In this document: positions 50,205 through 60,141 of the stretch, in pieces | How positions within the stretch are numbered: position 1 is the first letter of the stretch | How the letters are laid out: each line of letters opens with the position of its first letter | Origin: Affinundibacterium macrobrachii | Lineage (GTDB): Bacteria; Pseudomonadota; Gammaproteobacteria; Burkholderiales; Burkholderiaceae_D | DNA: 64,000 nucleotides | Direction of reading: 5' to 3' | NCBI RefSeq assembly: GCF_014652415.1 | Contig: NZ_BMYT01000004.1 | Location: forward strand, 398,127-462,126 | Notes under the pieces: generated by a model | Databases searched by the model: none | The model's input: the letters and a program-made list of their open reading frames with translations, nothing else | Told to the model about the DNA's origin: nothing | Translations under genes and position numbers: made by a program

Positions 50205-51284
50205 ATGTCTGGAAATACCTTTGGTAGCTTATTTACGGTGACCACTTTCGGAGAATCTCATGGTCCTGCGATTGGTTGTATTGTCGATGGTTGTCCTCCG
50301 GGATTGGCATTGTCTGTAGAAGATATTCAACCAGATTTGGATAGAAGGCGACCAGGCACTTCGCGCCACGTTACACAGAGGCAGGAGCCTGATACGGTCG
50401 AAATATTATCTGGTGTGTATGAAGGTAAAACCACAGGAACCCCGATAGCCTTGATGATTCGAAATCAAGATCAACGTAGTAAAGATTATGGCAATATTGT
50501 GGAGACCTTTCGGCCAGGGCATGCCGATTTTGCCTACTGGCATAAATATGGAATCCGCGATCCTCGCGGTGGTGGACGATCTTCTGCAAGGTTAACCGCG
50601 CCCGTTGTTGCAGCAGCAGCAATCGCAAAGAAGTGGCTATTTCAAAAATTTGGTACAACATTCAATGGTGCTATGACTCAGCTGGGTGAGATTGCTATTC
50701 CATTCGAATCTTGGGCTCACACTTCTGAAAATCCTTTCTTTGCTGCGACGTCAGATGCCGCCTTGATTACAAGTCTTGAAGATTTTATGGATCAACTACG
50801 TAGAGACGGCGATTCTATTGGTGCGCGTATCGATGTCGTTGCGAATAATGTGCCAGTTGGTCTTGGTGAGCCGATTTACGATAAGCTCGATGCAGAAATC
50901 GCCTATGCGATGATGGGTATCAATGCAGTCAAAGGCGTAGAAATCGGTGCAGGTTTTGCTTCTATATCTCAGCGCGGTTCTGAGCACGGTGATGAAATTA
51001 CACCAACTGGATTCCTTAGTAATAATTCGGGCGGAATTTTGGGAGGGATTTCAACTGGTCAGGAGATCCGTGTTTCTATGGCGATCAAGCCAACTTCTTC
51101 AATTCGCGTTCCTAAGCAGTCAATTGATAAGCAAGGAAATTCAGTGATGGTCGAAACTTTTGGGCGTCACGATCCTTGCGTTGGTATTCGCGCCACTCCA
51201 ATTGCTGAGGCAATGTTGGCACTGGTATTGATGGACCATGTTTTGCGCCATAGAGCACAGTGTGGTGATGTCAGTGTTGCGTAA
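50205..51284 (+). CDS. aroC: chorismate synthase
   Basis: Last step of the shikimate pathway: EPSP to chorismate, using reduced FMN. The 359 residues start [20 protein letters not shown]. All three family signatures are present: [18 protein letters not shown], the [11 protein letters not shown] segment, and [17 protein letters not shown] near the C-terminus. It sits alone between a cyclic di-GMP gene and leuC. A hairpin at 51297-51329 may end its transcript. Confidence 0.97.
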   Translation: MSGNTFGSLFTVTTFGESHGPAIGCIVDGCPPGLALSVEDIQPDLDRRRPGTSRHVTQRQEPDTVEILSGVYEGKTTGTPIALMIRNQDQRSKDYGNIVETFRPGHADFAYWHKYGIRDPRGGGRSSARLTAPVVAAAAIAKKWLFQKFGTTFNGAMTQLGEIAIPFESWAHTSENPFFAATSDAALITSLEDFMDQLRRDGDSIGARIDVVANNVPVGLGEPIYDKLDAEIAYAMMGINAVKGVEIGAGFASISQRGSEHGDEITPTGFLSNNSGGILGGISTGQEIRVSMAIKPTSSIRVPKQSIDKQGNSVMVETFGRHDPCVGIRATPIAEAMLALVLMDHVLRHRAQCGDVSVA

Positions 51285-51296
51285 GAATGGTATGGT

Positions 51297-51333
51297 CGGA
51301 ACGAAGTATGACTTACATATTTCGTTCCGTTTT
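51297..51333 (+). terminator. probable aroC terminator
   Basis: CGGAACGAA (51297-51305) pairs with TTCGTTCCG (51321-51329), followed by GTTTTG. The T-run is short. Confidence 0.6.
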
Positions 51334-51475
51334 GAGAAAAATGTTTCAAAATAAATGATGGTGATTTGTCTGAATCTCGCAAATTTCTGTGTTTATATTC
51401 TGCATTTGTGATTTTTAGCAAATTTTATTTTGAGAAAAATGCTTTTAAAATGATCGTATAAGCGGTTTTGCGTTG

Positions 51476-51492
51476 CACAATTGTGGCATAAT
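51476..51492 (+). promoter_or_regulatory. leuC promoter with extended -10 and palindrome
   Basis: TGG-CATAAT at 51484-51492 is an extended -10. It overlaps a perfect 10-bp palindrome CACAATTGTG (51476-51485), a possible regulator site. No good -35 is seen, which fits an extended -10 promoter. Confidence 0.5.
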
Positions 51493-51540
51493 CAAAAGCT
51501 GTTTTTAGCTTTATGAATTCTTTAATTTCAGGCACCGATT

Positions 51541-52944
51541 ATGGCCAAAACGCTTTACGATAAACTTTGGGAATCGCATGTAGTGCATACCGAAGATGAT
51601 GGAACTGCAATTCTTTATATTGATCGTCATCTTTTACACGAAGTCACCAGTCCACAGGCCTTTGAAGGTCTCAAACTAGCAGGTCGTCAACCGTGGCGAA
51701 CCTCCGCAAATCTGGTCGTGGCCGATCACAATGTTCCAACCACCAATCGGCAAGGTGGGATTATTGATCCTACTTCACGATTGCAGGTCGAGACGCTTGA
51801 TGCGAACGCTAAACAATACGGATTAACCTACTTCGCAATGAATGATTTGCGTCAAGGCATCGTTCATGTCATCGGCCCAGAGCAGGGCGCAACTTTGCCT
51901 GGTATGACGGTGGTTTGTGGCGATTCACATACTTCAACCCATGGCGCATTTGCTTGTTTGGCGCATGGAATTGGCACTTCTGAAGTTGAGCATGTATTGG
52001 CAACGCAAACTTTACTCGCGAAGAAATCAAAGTCGATGTTGATTCGCGTCGATGGAGATACACCAGCGGGCGTAACGGCAAAAGATATCGTATTAGCCAT
52101 CATCGGAAAAATTGGTACTGCTGGCGGCACAGGATATGCAATCGAATTTGCTGGCGATGCGATCGCGCGACTTTCTATGGAAGGACGCATGACGGTCTGC
52201 AATATGGCGATTGAGGCTGGCGCACGCGCTGGTATGATTGCGGTTGATCAAACGACCATCGATTATGTAAAAGGACGACCTTTCAGCCCTCAAAACGATG
52301 ATTGGGACAAGGCAGTGGCGTATTGGAATACGTTGCATAGTGATGAAGGTGCCCAGTTTGATGCAGTAGTCACCTTGAGTGCGCAAGACATTCAGCCTCA
52401 AGTAACTTGGGGTACCTCACCGGAGATGGTGGTAGCGATTGATGGTCAAACGCCAGATCCAAAAAATGAATCAGATCCGGTTAAGCGCGATGCAATTGAA
52501 AAGGCGCTCGCTTACATGGATTTGCAGCCGAATATGCCAATGAGTGCGATTCAGATTGATAAAGTATTTATTGGATCTTGCACCAACTCTCGTATCGAGG
52601 ATTTGCGTGCTGCAGCGCAGGTGGTTGCGGGTAAAACACGTGCATCCAACGTGAAATTAGCGATGGTCGTACCGGGCTCTGGATTGGTTAAGCAACAGGC
52701 CGAGCAAGAGGGCTTGGATAAGATCTTCACTGCGGCAGGATTCGAATGGCGCGAGCCTGGTTGTTCTATGTGTTTGGCAATGAATGCTGATCGTTTGGAG
52801 CCTGGCGAGCGATGTGCTTCGACCTCGAACCGGAATTTTGAAGGCCGCCAAGGACAGGGCGGGCGTACTCATTTAGTATCGCCAGAGATGGCAGCGGCCG
52901 CAGGTATTGCAGGCCATTTTGTCGATGTACGCAATTTTGCGTAA
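51541..52944 (+). CDS. leuC: 3-isopropylmalate dehydratase large subunit
   Basis: [4Fe-4S] enzyme subunit of the leucine pathway that isomerises 2- to 3-isopropylmalate. The 467 residues start [15 protein letters not shown]. Cluster ligands are Cys347 (GSCTNSR), Cys408 and Cys411 (GCSMCLAMN), all intact. It is the first gene of the leuC-lipoprotein-leuD-leuB run, so the whole set is likely transcribed together from the promoter near 51484-51492. Confidence 0.97.
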   Translation: MAKTLYDKLWESHVVHTEDDGTAILYIDRHLLHEVTSPQAFEGLKLAGRQPWRTSANLVVADHNVPTTNRQGGIIDPTSRLQVETLDANAKQYGLTYFAMNDLRQGIVHVIGPEQGATLPGMTVVCGDSHTSTHGAFACLAHGIGTSEVEHVLATQTLLAKKSKSMLIRVDGDTPAGVTAKDIVLAIIGKIGTAGGTGYAIEFAGDAIARLSMEGRMTVCNMAIEAGARAGMIAVDQTTIDYVKGRPFSPQNDDWDKAVAYWNTLHSDEGAQFDAVVTLSAQDIQPQVTWGTSPEMVVAIDGQTPDPKNESDPVKRDAIEKALAYMDLQPNMPMSAIQIDKVFIGSCTNSRIEDLRAAAQVVAGKTRASNVKLAMVVPGSGLVKQQAEQEGLDKIFTAAGFEWREPGCSMCLAMNADRLEPGERCASTSNRNFEGRQGQGGRTHLVSPEMAAAAGIAGHFVDVRNFA

Positions 52945-52968
52945 TTTACTCATGAACGGAAATTGAAA

Positions 52969-53100
52969 ATGAAAAAAATCACTACATTCATCACTATCTC
53001 GTTAATCATGGTTGGCTTAGCTGGTTGCAATACGATTCAAGGCATCGGTAAGGATGTTAAGAAAGCAGGCGAAGTGGTTGAGAGCGCTGGAAAAAAATAG
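52969..53100 (+). CDS. entericidin-like small lipoprotein
   Basis: A 43-residue protein that is easily missed: [20 protein letters not shown] followed by [14 protein letters not shown] and a short EVVESAGKK tail. It has a lipobox (LAGC, Cys20) and the NTxxGxGxDxxxxG pattern of the EcnA/EcnB entericidin family, an antidote/toxin-like group of envelope lipoproteins. It lies between leuC (24 nt gap) and leuD (2 nt gap), so it is translated from the leu transcript. Presence at this spot is common in Burkholderiales. Confidence 0.9.
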   Translation: MKKITTFITISLIMVGLAGCNTIQGIGKDVKKAGEVVESAGKK

Positions 53101-53102
53101 TC

Positions 53103-53750
53103 ATGAATAAATTTACTTTGCTGCATGGTTTGGTCGCTCCTTTGGATCGTGCGAATGTCGATACAGATGCGATCATTCCTAAACAGTTTCTGAAGTCGAT
53201 TCAACGCACAGGATTTGGGCCTAATTTATTCGATGAGTGGCGCTATTTAGATCGAGGTGAGCCCGGTGTTGATAATAGCAAACGCCCTTTGAATCCCGAG
53301 TTTGTGCTGAATCAAGAGCGTTATCGTGGTGCTTCTATTCTCTTGACTCGCCAAAATTTTGGCTGCGGATCTTCGCGTGAGCACGCACCTTGGGCGCTTG
53401 AGCAGTATGGTTTTCGCGTGATTATTGCGCCGAGCTTTGCTGATATCTTTTTTAATAATTGCTTTAAAAATGGCTTGCTTCCTATCGTGCTAAACGAGGC
53501 TGTGATTGATCGTTTGTTTAGTCAGGTTAATGCGCAAGAAGGATTTGAGTTAACTGTTGATTTGGAAAAGCAGCAGGTGATTGTCCGCGCTACAGGGGAA
53601 GCCTTTGAGTTTGAGGTGGACGCTTTTCGAAAGTATTGCCTATTAAATGGTTTGGATGACATTGGCCTAACCTTGGTGCATGCCGACAAAATTCGCGCTT
53701 TTGAAAAGCTAAGGATGTCAGAGCAACCTTGGCTTGCAAATACCATTTAG
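53103..53750 (+). CDS. leuD: 3-isopropylmalate dehydratase small subunit
   Basis: Small swivel-domain subunit that completes the LeuCD isomerase. The 215 residues include the family segments [27 protein letters not shown] and [18 protein letters not shown]. It starts 2 nt after the entericidin-like gene, which suggests translational coupling. Confidence 0.97.
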   Translation: MNKFTLLHGLVAPLDRANVDTDAIIPKQFLKSIQRTGFGPNLFDEWRYLDRGEPGVDNSKRPLNPEFVLNQERYRGASILLTRQNFGCGSSREHAPWALEQYGFRVIIAPSFADIFFNNCFKNGLLPIVLNEAVIDRLFSQVNAQEGFELTVDLEKQQVIVRATGEAFEFEVDAFRKYCLLNGLDDIGLTLVHADKIRAFEKLRMSEQPWLANTI

Positions 53751-53786
53751 TTTTATTGATCAAAATATTTTTTGTTGAAGACAAGC

Positions 53787-54857
53787 ATGAAAATTGCAAT
53801 TTTGCCGGGTGACGGCATTGGTCCTGAAATCGTCGATCAGGCCGTAAAAGTTTTAAAAGCCTTGGGCGAGCCCTTTGAGATGGAATTCGCTCCGGTTGGT
53901 GGTGCTGGTTACGAGGCAGCTGGTCATCCCTTGCCAGAATCGACTTTGAAATTGGCAAAAGAAGCTGATGCTGTTTTGTTTGGTGCGGTCGGTGATTGGA
54001 AGTACGATACTTTAGATCGGCCGTTACGTCCGGAGCAGGCGATTTTAGGCTTGCGTAAAAATTTGAATTTATTTGCGAATTTACGTCCAGCGATTTTGTA
54101 TCCCGAATTAGCAGGTGCTTCGACCTTGAAGCCTGAAGTGGTTTCTGGTTTGGATATTTTGATTATTCGTGAGCTGACAGGCGATATTTATTTTGGACAA
54201 CCGCGCGGTGTTCGTGAATGTCCAGATGGCCCATTTAAAGGTCAGCGAGAAGGCTTTGATACGATGCGTTATGCAGAAGGTGAAATTCGACGCATTGCAC
54301 ATGTCGCGTTTCAAGCAGCGCGCAAGCGTAATAAGCGACTCACTAGCGTTGATAAAGCAAATGTGTTGGAAACTTTCCAGTTCTGGAAAGACATCATGAT
54401 TGATGTGCATAATGAGTATCCTGATGTGGCATTGGATCACATGTATGTTGATAACGCGGCGATGCAATTGGTGCGTGCGCCTAAGAAATTTGATGTCATG
54501 GTTACTGGTAATATGTTTGGCGATATTTTGTCAGATGCTGCCGCGATGTTGACTGGTTCAATCGGAATGTTACCTTCGGCATCGCTTGATGCAAACAATA
54601 AAGGCTTGTACGAACCATCGCATGGTTCCGCGCCCGATATTGCTGGCAAGGGTATCGCGAATCCGTTGGCAACAATTTTATCTGCCGCAATGATGTTGCG
54701 CTATTCTTTGGGTAAGGCAGAGCAAGCTGATCGTATCGAAGCTGCGGTGAAAAAAGTATTGACACAAGGTTTGCGTACGGCCGATATCTTTGAAGATGGA
54801 TGCAGTAAAGTTGGTACCTCGGAAATGGGCGATGCAGTTGTGAATGCTTTAGGTTGA
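53787..54857 (+). CDS. leuB: 3-isopropylmalate dehydrogenase
   Basis: NAD-dependent oxidative decarboxylation of 3-isopropylmalate, third step of leucine synthesis. Start at ATG 53787 ([20 protein letters not shown]), giving 356 residues; the frame is open from a TTG at 53772. Substrate and metal residues are seen in [19 protein letters not shown] and [11 protein letters not shown], and [14 protein letters not shown] marks the NAD side. Confidence 0.97.
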   Translation: MKIAILPGDGIGPEIVDQAVKVLKALGEPFEMEFAPVGGAGYEAAGHPLPESTLKLAKEADAVLFGAVGDWKYDTLDRPLRPEQAILGLRKNLNLFANLRPAILYPELAGASTLKPEVVSGLDILIIRELTGDIYFGQPRGVRECPDGPFKGQREGFDTMRYAEGEIRRIAHVAFQAARKRNKRLTSVDKANVLETFQFWKDIMIDVHNEYPDVALDHMYVDNAAMQLVRAPKKFDVMVTGNMFGDILSDAAAMLTGSIGMLPSASLDANNKGLYEPSHGSAPDIAGKGIANPLATILSAAMMLRYSLGKAEQADRIEAAVKKVLTQGLRTADIFEDGCSKVGTSEMGDAVVNALG

Positions 54858-54898
54858 TTTTTATGTGAAACAGGGAGACCTGTAATTTTTAGGGAAAG

Positions 54899-56029
54899 AT
54901 GATGAAACTAGTTGGTTTGGTCGGTTGGCGTGGAATGGTTGGTTCAGTACTCATGCAGCGTATGCAGGAAGAGGGCGATTTTGCTCATATAGAACCAGTG
55001 TTTTTTTCAACTTCTAACACTGGTGGCGCAGCGCCAACGATGGCAAAGAATGAAAAAACATTGAAAGACGCAAATGATATTGAAGCGCTCAAAAAGTGCT
55101 ACATTATTATTACCTGCCAAGGTGGTGACTACACCTCTGAAATTTTTCCTAAGTTACGTGGCGCTGGCTGGAATGGTTTTTGGATCGATGCAGCATCGAC
55201 ACTGCGTATGGAAGATGACGCTATTATCGTGTTAGATCCTGTCAATTTAGACGTGATTAAGAATGCGATGAGCCGTGGTGTGAAGAACTATGTCGGTGGT
55301 AATTGCACAGTTTCTTGTATGCTGATGGGCTTGGGTGGCTTGTTCCAGCACGGTTTGGTTGAGTGGATGTCTTCGATGACATACCAAGCGGCATCTGGTG
55401 GTGGTGCGCAACACATGCGCGAATTGTTGACCCAGTTTGGTTCTATCAATTCCGAAGTGAAAGCTTTGCTTGACGATCCAGCAGCAGCAATTTTAGAAAT
55501 TGATCGCAAGGTTTTGGCGAAGCAACATAATTTTAGTGCGGATGAGACCAAGCAATTTGGCGTTCCTTTGGCTGGCAACTTAATCCCTTGGATCGATAAA
55601 GATTTGCACAACGGTGTTTCTAAAGAGGAATGGAAAGCTGGAGTTGAAACGAATAAAATTTTGGGTCTGGGAGAAGCATTTGGATCTAAAGCAATTCCCG
55701 TAGACGGTTTATGTGTTCGAATTGGTGCAATGCGCTGTCATTCTCAAGCATTGACAATCAAATTAACTAAAGACGTGCCGTTAGACGAAATTACCGATAT
55801 GCTCGCGCAAAACAATCCTTGGGCGAAGGTGGTGCCGAACACACGTGAAGATTCAATGCGTGATTTAACGCCAGCGGCAGTGACAGGTGGTTTGACAATT
55901 CCTGTTGGTCGCTTGCGTAAAATGCAAATGGGTGGCGATTATTTGTCTGCTTTCACCGTCGGTGATCAATTGCTTTGGGGTGCGGCTGAGCCATTACGTC
56001 GTATGCTTAGAATTTTGATCGAAAAATAA
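54899..56029 (+). CDS. asd: aspartate-semialdehyde dehydrogenase
   Basis: Reduces aspartyl phosphate to the semialdehyde for Lys, Thr, Met and diaminopimelate synthesis. The 376 residues begin with two Met and [11 protein letters not shown]. The catalytic Cys136 lies in GGNCTVSC. This is the larger gammaproteobacterial-type form. AGGGAAAG precedes the ATG. It follows leuB by 41 nt; an intrinsic terminator follows at 56061-56088. Confidence 0.97.
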   Translation: MMKLVGLVGWRGMVGSVLMQRMQEEGDFAHIEPVFFSTSNTGGAAPTMAKNEKTLKDANDIEALKKCYIIITCQGGDYTSEIFPKLRGAGWNGFWIDAASTLRMEDDAIIVLDPVNLDVIKNAMSRGVKNYVGGNCTVSCMLMGLGGLFQHGLVEWMSSMTYQAASGGGAQHMRELLTQFGSINSEVKALLDDPAAAILEIDRKVLAKQHNFSADETKQFGVPLAGNLIPWIDKDLHNGVSKEEWKAGVETNKILGLGEAFGSKAIPVDGLCVRIGAMRCHSQALTIKLTKDVPLDEITDMLAQNNPWAKVVPNTREDSMRDLTPAAVTGGLTIPVGRLRKMQMGGDYLSAFTVGDQLLWGAAEPLRRMLRILIEK

Positions 56030-56060
56030 AGTAACTTTATTTGTCATAGCTTGCAATAAA

Positions 56061-56088
56061 AAAGGAATGAATTTCATTCCTTTTTTTT
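56061..56088 (+). terminator. intrinsic terminator after asd
   Basis: AAAGGAATGA (56061-56070) pairs with TCATTCCTTT (56074-56083) around a 3-nt loop, followed by T to 56088. Confidence 0.93.
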
Positions 56089-56314
56089 ATTTGTTTATTT
56101 TATTGTTGCTGAAAATTGTCTAGTGGTAACAACGAATTGGCTATGAAAGTGCTAATTCCGCTCTTAATGTATTTACCATATCTAGAATTCACGTTAAGCT
56201 TGCGCGACAAGTAGGGTAATGTTATCTTCAGCTAACATACCTTTCGTTTGAGCAATTTTGCTTGATTCAACAGCAATTTTGTGTTGACTAAATTTCCCAG
56301 GAAATGTTCTAAAA

Positions 56315-59053
56315 ATGCATAATTACAAACACTTACCGATAAGTTTTTTGGGAAGTAAGATGCTTAAAGCAGCAGCCTTGACTTCATTACTTGTCTTCTC
56401 AAATGCATACGCCACTGGCTTGGGAAAGTTAACAGTACTATCCTCACTTGGTCAGCCGCTCAGAGCAGAAATTGAGTTAACTTCACCAAGTAAAGAAGAG
56501 ATCAATTCTCTGGTGCCGAAACTGGCGTCGATTGAAGCTTTTAGGCAGGCAAATATTGAATTTAATCCAGCATTGTTGTCCTTGCGCTTCGCTGTTGAGC
56601 CGCGCGGCAATTCCTACATTATTCGCGTCACTTCGACACAAGCTATGAATGAGCCTTGGGTTGATTTTCTACTGGAACTGAATGCGAGTAATGGCAAGCT
56701 AGTTCGTGAATATACTTTTCTGCTAGATCCAGCTGATTTATCGACAGGACAGTCTGCGCAAGTGGTTAATCCAAGCGGTTCTAGTGCAAAAAACGTCGCT
56801 ACTGGTCAGATTGCAGGCGCAGAGCCAAAGGCGAAAGTTTCAAGCGCCAATCAAGAGTCTGAAAGTATCAAAAAAACGCCAATCAAAAGTGCAGCAGCTA
56901 GCACATCAACTAATGCAGATGGCCGCCAATATCGCGTGAAACCAGGCGATACCTTGATGCGTATTGCTTCGTCAAATTTGAATGGTGTTTCCTTGGACCA
57001 AATGTTGGTCAGTATTTACCGCGCGAATCCACAAGCATTCGTTGGCGATAATATGAATCGTCTTAAAGCAGGACAGATTTTGACGATCCCTGATACTGAG
57101 GAAGCGAAAGCCAGTTCAAGTAGCGAAGCTCGCCAAGTGGTGCAAACACACTCAGCAAATTTTAACGAGTACAGAAATAAGCTTGCTGGCCGAGTTTTAA
57201 CAGCTCCAGCAGAATCTATCGCACAGAAGAAACAAGCAGCTAGTGGTGCAATCACTGCAAAAGTGAAGGAAGTGCCAACTGCAGCAAATGAATCGCTTGA
57301 TAAATTAAAGCTGTCAAAAGTAGCGGAAGCTGGGGCTAAAAGTGTACCTGCAAAAGGGTTTTCAGAGGAAGATCGTATTGCCAAAGATAAGGCACTTGCA
57401 GAGGCCAATGCAAGAGTTAAAGAGTTAGAAAAAAATGTTGGTGAGTTGAATAAGTTGCTGGCGATGCCATCCAAAACAGCTGCGCCAGCGGTTGCGAGTG
57501 CCGCAAGTGCCTCCAGCGTATCTAAAGCGAGTGATGTTGCTTCTGCATCGAAATCTGCTTCAATGAGTGCATCAGCATCTGCTGCTTCAGTTGCAGCAAG
57601 TGCAGCATCAAGTGTGGCCGCAAGTGCAAGCAAAGCTGAGAGCGCGTCTGCGTCAAGTACTCAAGTTGCGAGCGCTGCTAGTACTGCGGCAAGTGCAGCG
57701 AAGCCTAAGCGCACGCCACCGCCTCCGCCACCAGTAGTTGAGGAAGAATCTTCATGGTTTGATTCTAAATATTTAATCGCAGCTGGTTTGCTGGCTGCTC
57801 TGGGTGGTGCAATCGGCATTTATTCTTCGCGTAAGAAAAAGGTGTCTCATCAGTTTGAAGATAGTATATTGACGGGATCTAGCCTAAAGGCAAACTCCAT
57901 GTTCGGTTCTACTGGCGGGCAAAGTGTTGATACCAATAATAGTGTATTCAATTCGAATTTTGCACCTTCAGCTAGTCAGCTAGATGCAAATGAAGTTGAT
58001 CCGGTCGCTGAGGCAGATGTGTACATCGCTTATGGACGAGACTCTCAAGCAGAAGAAATTTTGAAGGAAGCATTGAAGACACAGCCAGATCGTCACGCGG
58101 TACGTCTAAAACTCTTAGAGATTTATTTTGGTCGCAAAGATTTGCGATCATTTGAGTTGTTTGCTGGTGAGTTGTACGGCATGACCCGTGGTGAAGGTGA
58201 GGATTGGGGGCAAGCTGCTTCAATGGGTATTTCCTTGGATCCAAATAATCCATTGTATGCTGGCGCAAGTGCGCAGCTCGAAGCTTATGCTGGTGCAGGC
58301 TTGGGTCAGCCAACTCAACCGCTGGAAGATCTCGATCCAGAAGCCTTGTTAGAAAACTCCTTGTCAGAGGATATGTTGGAGTCGATCAGTATTATTGACA
58401 CTGCGTCTGCACTATCGGATGAGGCAGCAAATGAGAATGATAAAGCCGAATCAACTCAAGCATCTTTAGATGATGGTTTGGACTTTGATTTGGATATCGC
58501 AGAAAAGCAAGATGATCAGGGTGAATTGGAAGAATTCCCAGTTACTTTGCCTGAAATTGATGCGGTAAGTTCAATCAAGCCGCCAGTCGAGGAAGAAATG
58601 CCAGTGATCGACTTCGGGTCTATCGATTTCGACTTGGGTGGAGATGATCCAGTTGAAGCTGCACCTGCTGTTGTTCAGGAGCCAGTGGAGTTGTCATTAT
58701 CAAACGAAAGTCCAGCGATTGAGGCGCAAGAGGAGTTTGATATTGGTTCCTTGGATTTTGTGTCAGTAGATGAAGTTCAAGAGCCAATTAAAGAAGCACC
58801 GCTGATGATGCAAGAAGAGGTCAAGTTAGATTTCGGTTTGGATGCGGCAGATGCGGCGCCAATTGAGTCAGCCGATTCTATTGAAGATGTTTCGCCTTAT
58901 AATGCGGAGATGGCAACTAAGCTTGATTTGGCTGTCGCTTATCGTGAAATCGGCGATAAAGAAGGCGCTAGAGAATTGTTAGATGAAGTGATTAAGGGCG
59001 GATCTAGCGAGCAAGTTGATAAAGCCAAGAAAATGCTCGAAGAGTTGAGTTAA
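56315..59053 (+). CDS. fimV: FimV/TspA-type peptidoglycan-binding polar protein
   Basis: Inner-membrane hub of about 900 residues needed in relatives for type IV pili and polar organisation. Parts in order: signal peptide; FimV N-terminal beta domain (LGKLTVLSSLGQPLRAEIEL); LysM (about 208-260, YRVKPGDTLMRIA); a coiled coil near 360-385; an Ala/Ser-rich stretch (about 388-470); a proline run; one membrane helix (YLIAAGLLAALGGAIGIY); an acidic cytoplasmic region; and the conserved C-terminal FimV domain (YREIGDKEGARELLDEVI). A start at ATG 56360, behind GGGAAG, is equally good and gives a cleaner signal peptide. The Ala/Ser run creates long antisense open frames. Confidence 0.93.
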   Translation: MHNYKHLPISFLGSKMLKAAALTSLLVFSNAYATGLGKLTVLSSLGQPLRAEIELTSPSKEEINSLVPKLASIEAFRQANIEFNPALLSLRFAVEPRGNSYIIRVTSTQAMNEPWVDFLLELNASNGKLVREYTFLLDPADLSTGQSAQVVNPSGSSAKNVATGQIAGAEPKAKVSSANQESESIKKTPIKSAAASTSTNADGRQYRVKPGDTLMRIASSNLNGVSLDQMLVSIYRANPQAFVGDNMNRLKAGQILTIPDTEEAKASSSSEARQVVQTHSANFNEYRNKLAGRVLTAPAESIAQKKQAASGAITAKVKEVPTAANESLDKLKLSKVAEAGAKSVPAKGFSEEDRIAKDKALAEANARVKELEKNVGELNKLLAMPSKTAAPAVASAASASSVSKASDVASASKSASMSASASAASVAASAASSVAASASKAESASASSTQVASAASTAASAAKPKRTPPPPPPVVEEESSWFDSKYLIAAGLLAALGGAIGIYSSRKKKVSHQFEDSILTGSSLKANSMFGSTGGQSVDTNNSVFNSNFAPSASQLDANEVDPVAEADVYIAYGRDSQAEEILKEALKTQPDRHAVRLKLLEIYFGRKDLRSFELFAGELYGMTRGEGEDWGQAASMGISLDPNNPLYAGASAQLEAYAGAGLGQPTQPLEDLDPEALLENSLSEDMLESISIIDTASALSDEAANENDKAESTQASLDDGLDFDLDIAEKQDDQGELEEFPVTLPEIDAVSSIKPPVEEEMPVIDFGSIDFDLGGDDPVEAAPAVVQEPVELSLSNESPAIEAQEEFDIGSLDFVSVDEVQEPIKEAPLMMQEEVKLDFGLDAADAAPIESADSIEDVSPYNAEMATKLDLAVAYREIGDKEGARELLDEVIKGGSSEQVDKAKKMLEELS

Positions 59054-59075
59054 AAGTTTTATTTGCAAACTGAAA

Positions 59076-59110
59076 GGGCGCTGCATGTTGTCAGCGCCCA
59101 TTTTTATTTT
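59076..59110 (+). terminator. intrinsic terminator between fimV and truA
   Basis: GGGCGCTG (59076-59083) pairs with CAGCGCCC (59092-59099), followed by ATTTTTATTTT. It lies in what would be an N-terminal extension of truA and so supports the later truA start. Confidence 0.88.
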
Positions 59111-59125
59111 AAGCGCAGCGGATTG

Positions 59126-59944
59126 ATGTCATTGAATAGAATTATTTTGGGTGTTGAATACCAAGGAACTGCTTATCAAGGCTGGCAGACGCAGCCCAAT
59201 GGCAATACTGTGCAAGATATCTTGGAAGTGGCGCTGCAGAAATTTTCAAAGAGCCCAATTCAGACTATGTGCGCGGGACGTACTGATGCGGGTGTGCATG
59301 CGATTGAACAAGTTGTTCATCTTGATTCCCCGTTACAGCGTGAGATGTATTCTTGGGTGAATGGTGTGAATGCTTTCTTGCCGCCAGATATTGCAGTACG
59401 TTGGGCAAAGCAAATTCAAGTGGATGAACAGGATGAGAATGCTTTTCATGCGCGATTCAGTGCGTATTCACGCACGTATCATTATTTGTTGCATAACTCG
59501 AGTATTCGCTCTCCAACCTGGTCTGGAAGAGCTGGGTGGTTTTTTAGACCTCTGAACATAGAGCCTATGCGTGAAGCAGCCGAATATTTATTAGGAGAGC
59601 GCGACTTTACCGTGTTTCGTGCGGCTGCATGTCAAGCAAAATCGCCAGTGAAGCATATGTACGAGATAAAGATTCGTCAACAAGGTGAGCTAATTGTGTT
59701 CAGTTTGCGTGCGAATGCATTTTTGCATCACATGGTGAGAAATATTGTCGGTTCTTTGATTTTTGTCGGAATGGGGCGGAGAGACCCAGTATGGATTCGA
59801 GAATTGTTAGAGTCTCGAGACCGAAGTTTGTCTGCCCCAACATTTATGCCAGATGGTCTGTATCTCGCAAAGATTGATTACGAGGATAAATGGGGCTTGC
59901 CACCAGCACGATGTGAGAATCTCCCTTACGGACTGTCATTTTAG
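59126..59944 (+). CDS. truA: tRNA pseudouridine synthase A
   Basis: Makes pseudouridine at positions 38-40 of the tRNA anticodon arm. Start at ATG 59126 (MSLNRIILGVEYQGTAYQGW), 272 residues; the frame is open from 59063, but that part covers a terminator. The catalytic Asp54 lies in AGRTDAGVHA. HHMVRNIVGSL near the C-terminus is also typical. In many Burkholderiales trpF follows truA; here lepA does. Confidence 0.95.
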   Translation: MSLNRIILGVEYQGTAYQGWQTQPNGNTVQDILEVALQKFSKSPIQTMCAGRTDAGVHAIEQVVHLDSPLQREMYSWVNGVNAFLPPDIAVRWAKQIQVDEQDENAFHARFSAYSRTYHYLLHNSSIRSPTWSGRAGWFFRPLNIEPMREAAEYLLGERDFTVFRAAACQAKSPVKHMYEIKIRQQGELIVFSLRANAFLHHMVRNIVGSLIFVGMGRRDPVWIRELLESRDRSLSAPTFMPDGLYLAKIDYEDKWGLPPARCENLPYGLSF

Positions 59945-60045
59945 TTCCAGTTTAATTTGTCCTATTCACTGCTTTTAAGTTTAGCTAAGTTGTAAGCTTT
60001 TAGTCTTGCTTGAAGGAATTTGAGACAGGTGTAGGTGAAATCCGG

Positions 60046-60119
60046 TAAAATGTTGTTTTTGCATAACCCAATTTTTAGGCGCTAGCCTGGGGAAATTGCC
60101 CAGTATTGGCGCCTTTTTT
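60046..60119 (+). promoter_or_regulatory. lepA promoter and leader attenuator-like hairpin
   Basis: A -10-like TAAAAT (60046-60051) is followed about 25 nt later by a two-part stem, AGGCGC/GCGCCT (60077-60082 with 60109-60114) with inner CTGGG/CCCAG (60087-60091 with 60099-60103), and six T (60114-60119). The lepA ATG is at 60142. If the promoter is real, this is a terminator inside the leader; otherwise it ends truA. Confidence 0.55.
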
Positions 60120-60141
60120 GTAATCGGTTTTAGTCTATCTA

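Noticed and set aside
57016..57633. 205-codon minus-strand open frame inside fimV
   Set aside because: It is the complement of the Ala/Ser-rich low-complexity region of FimV and has no independent start signal.
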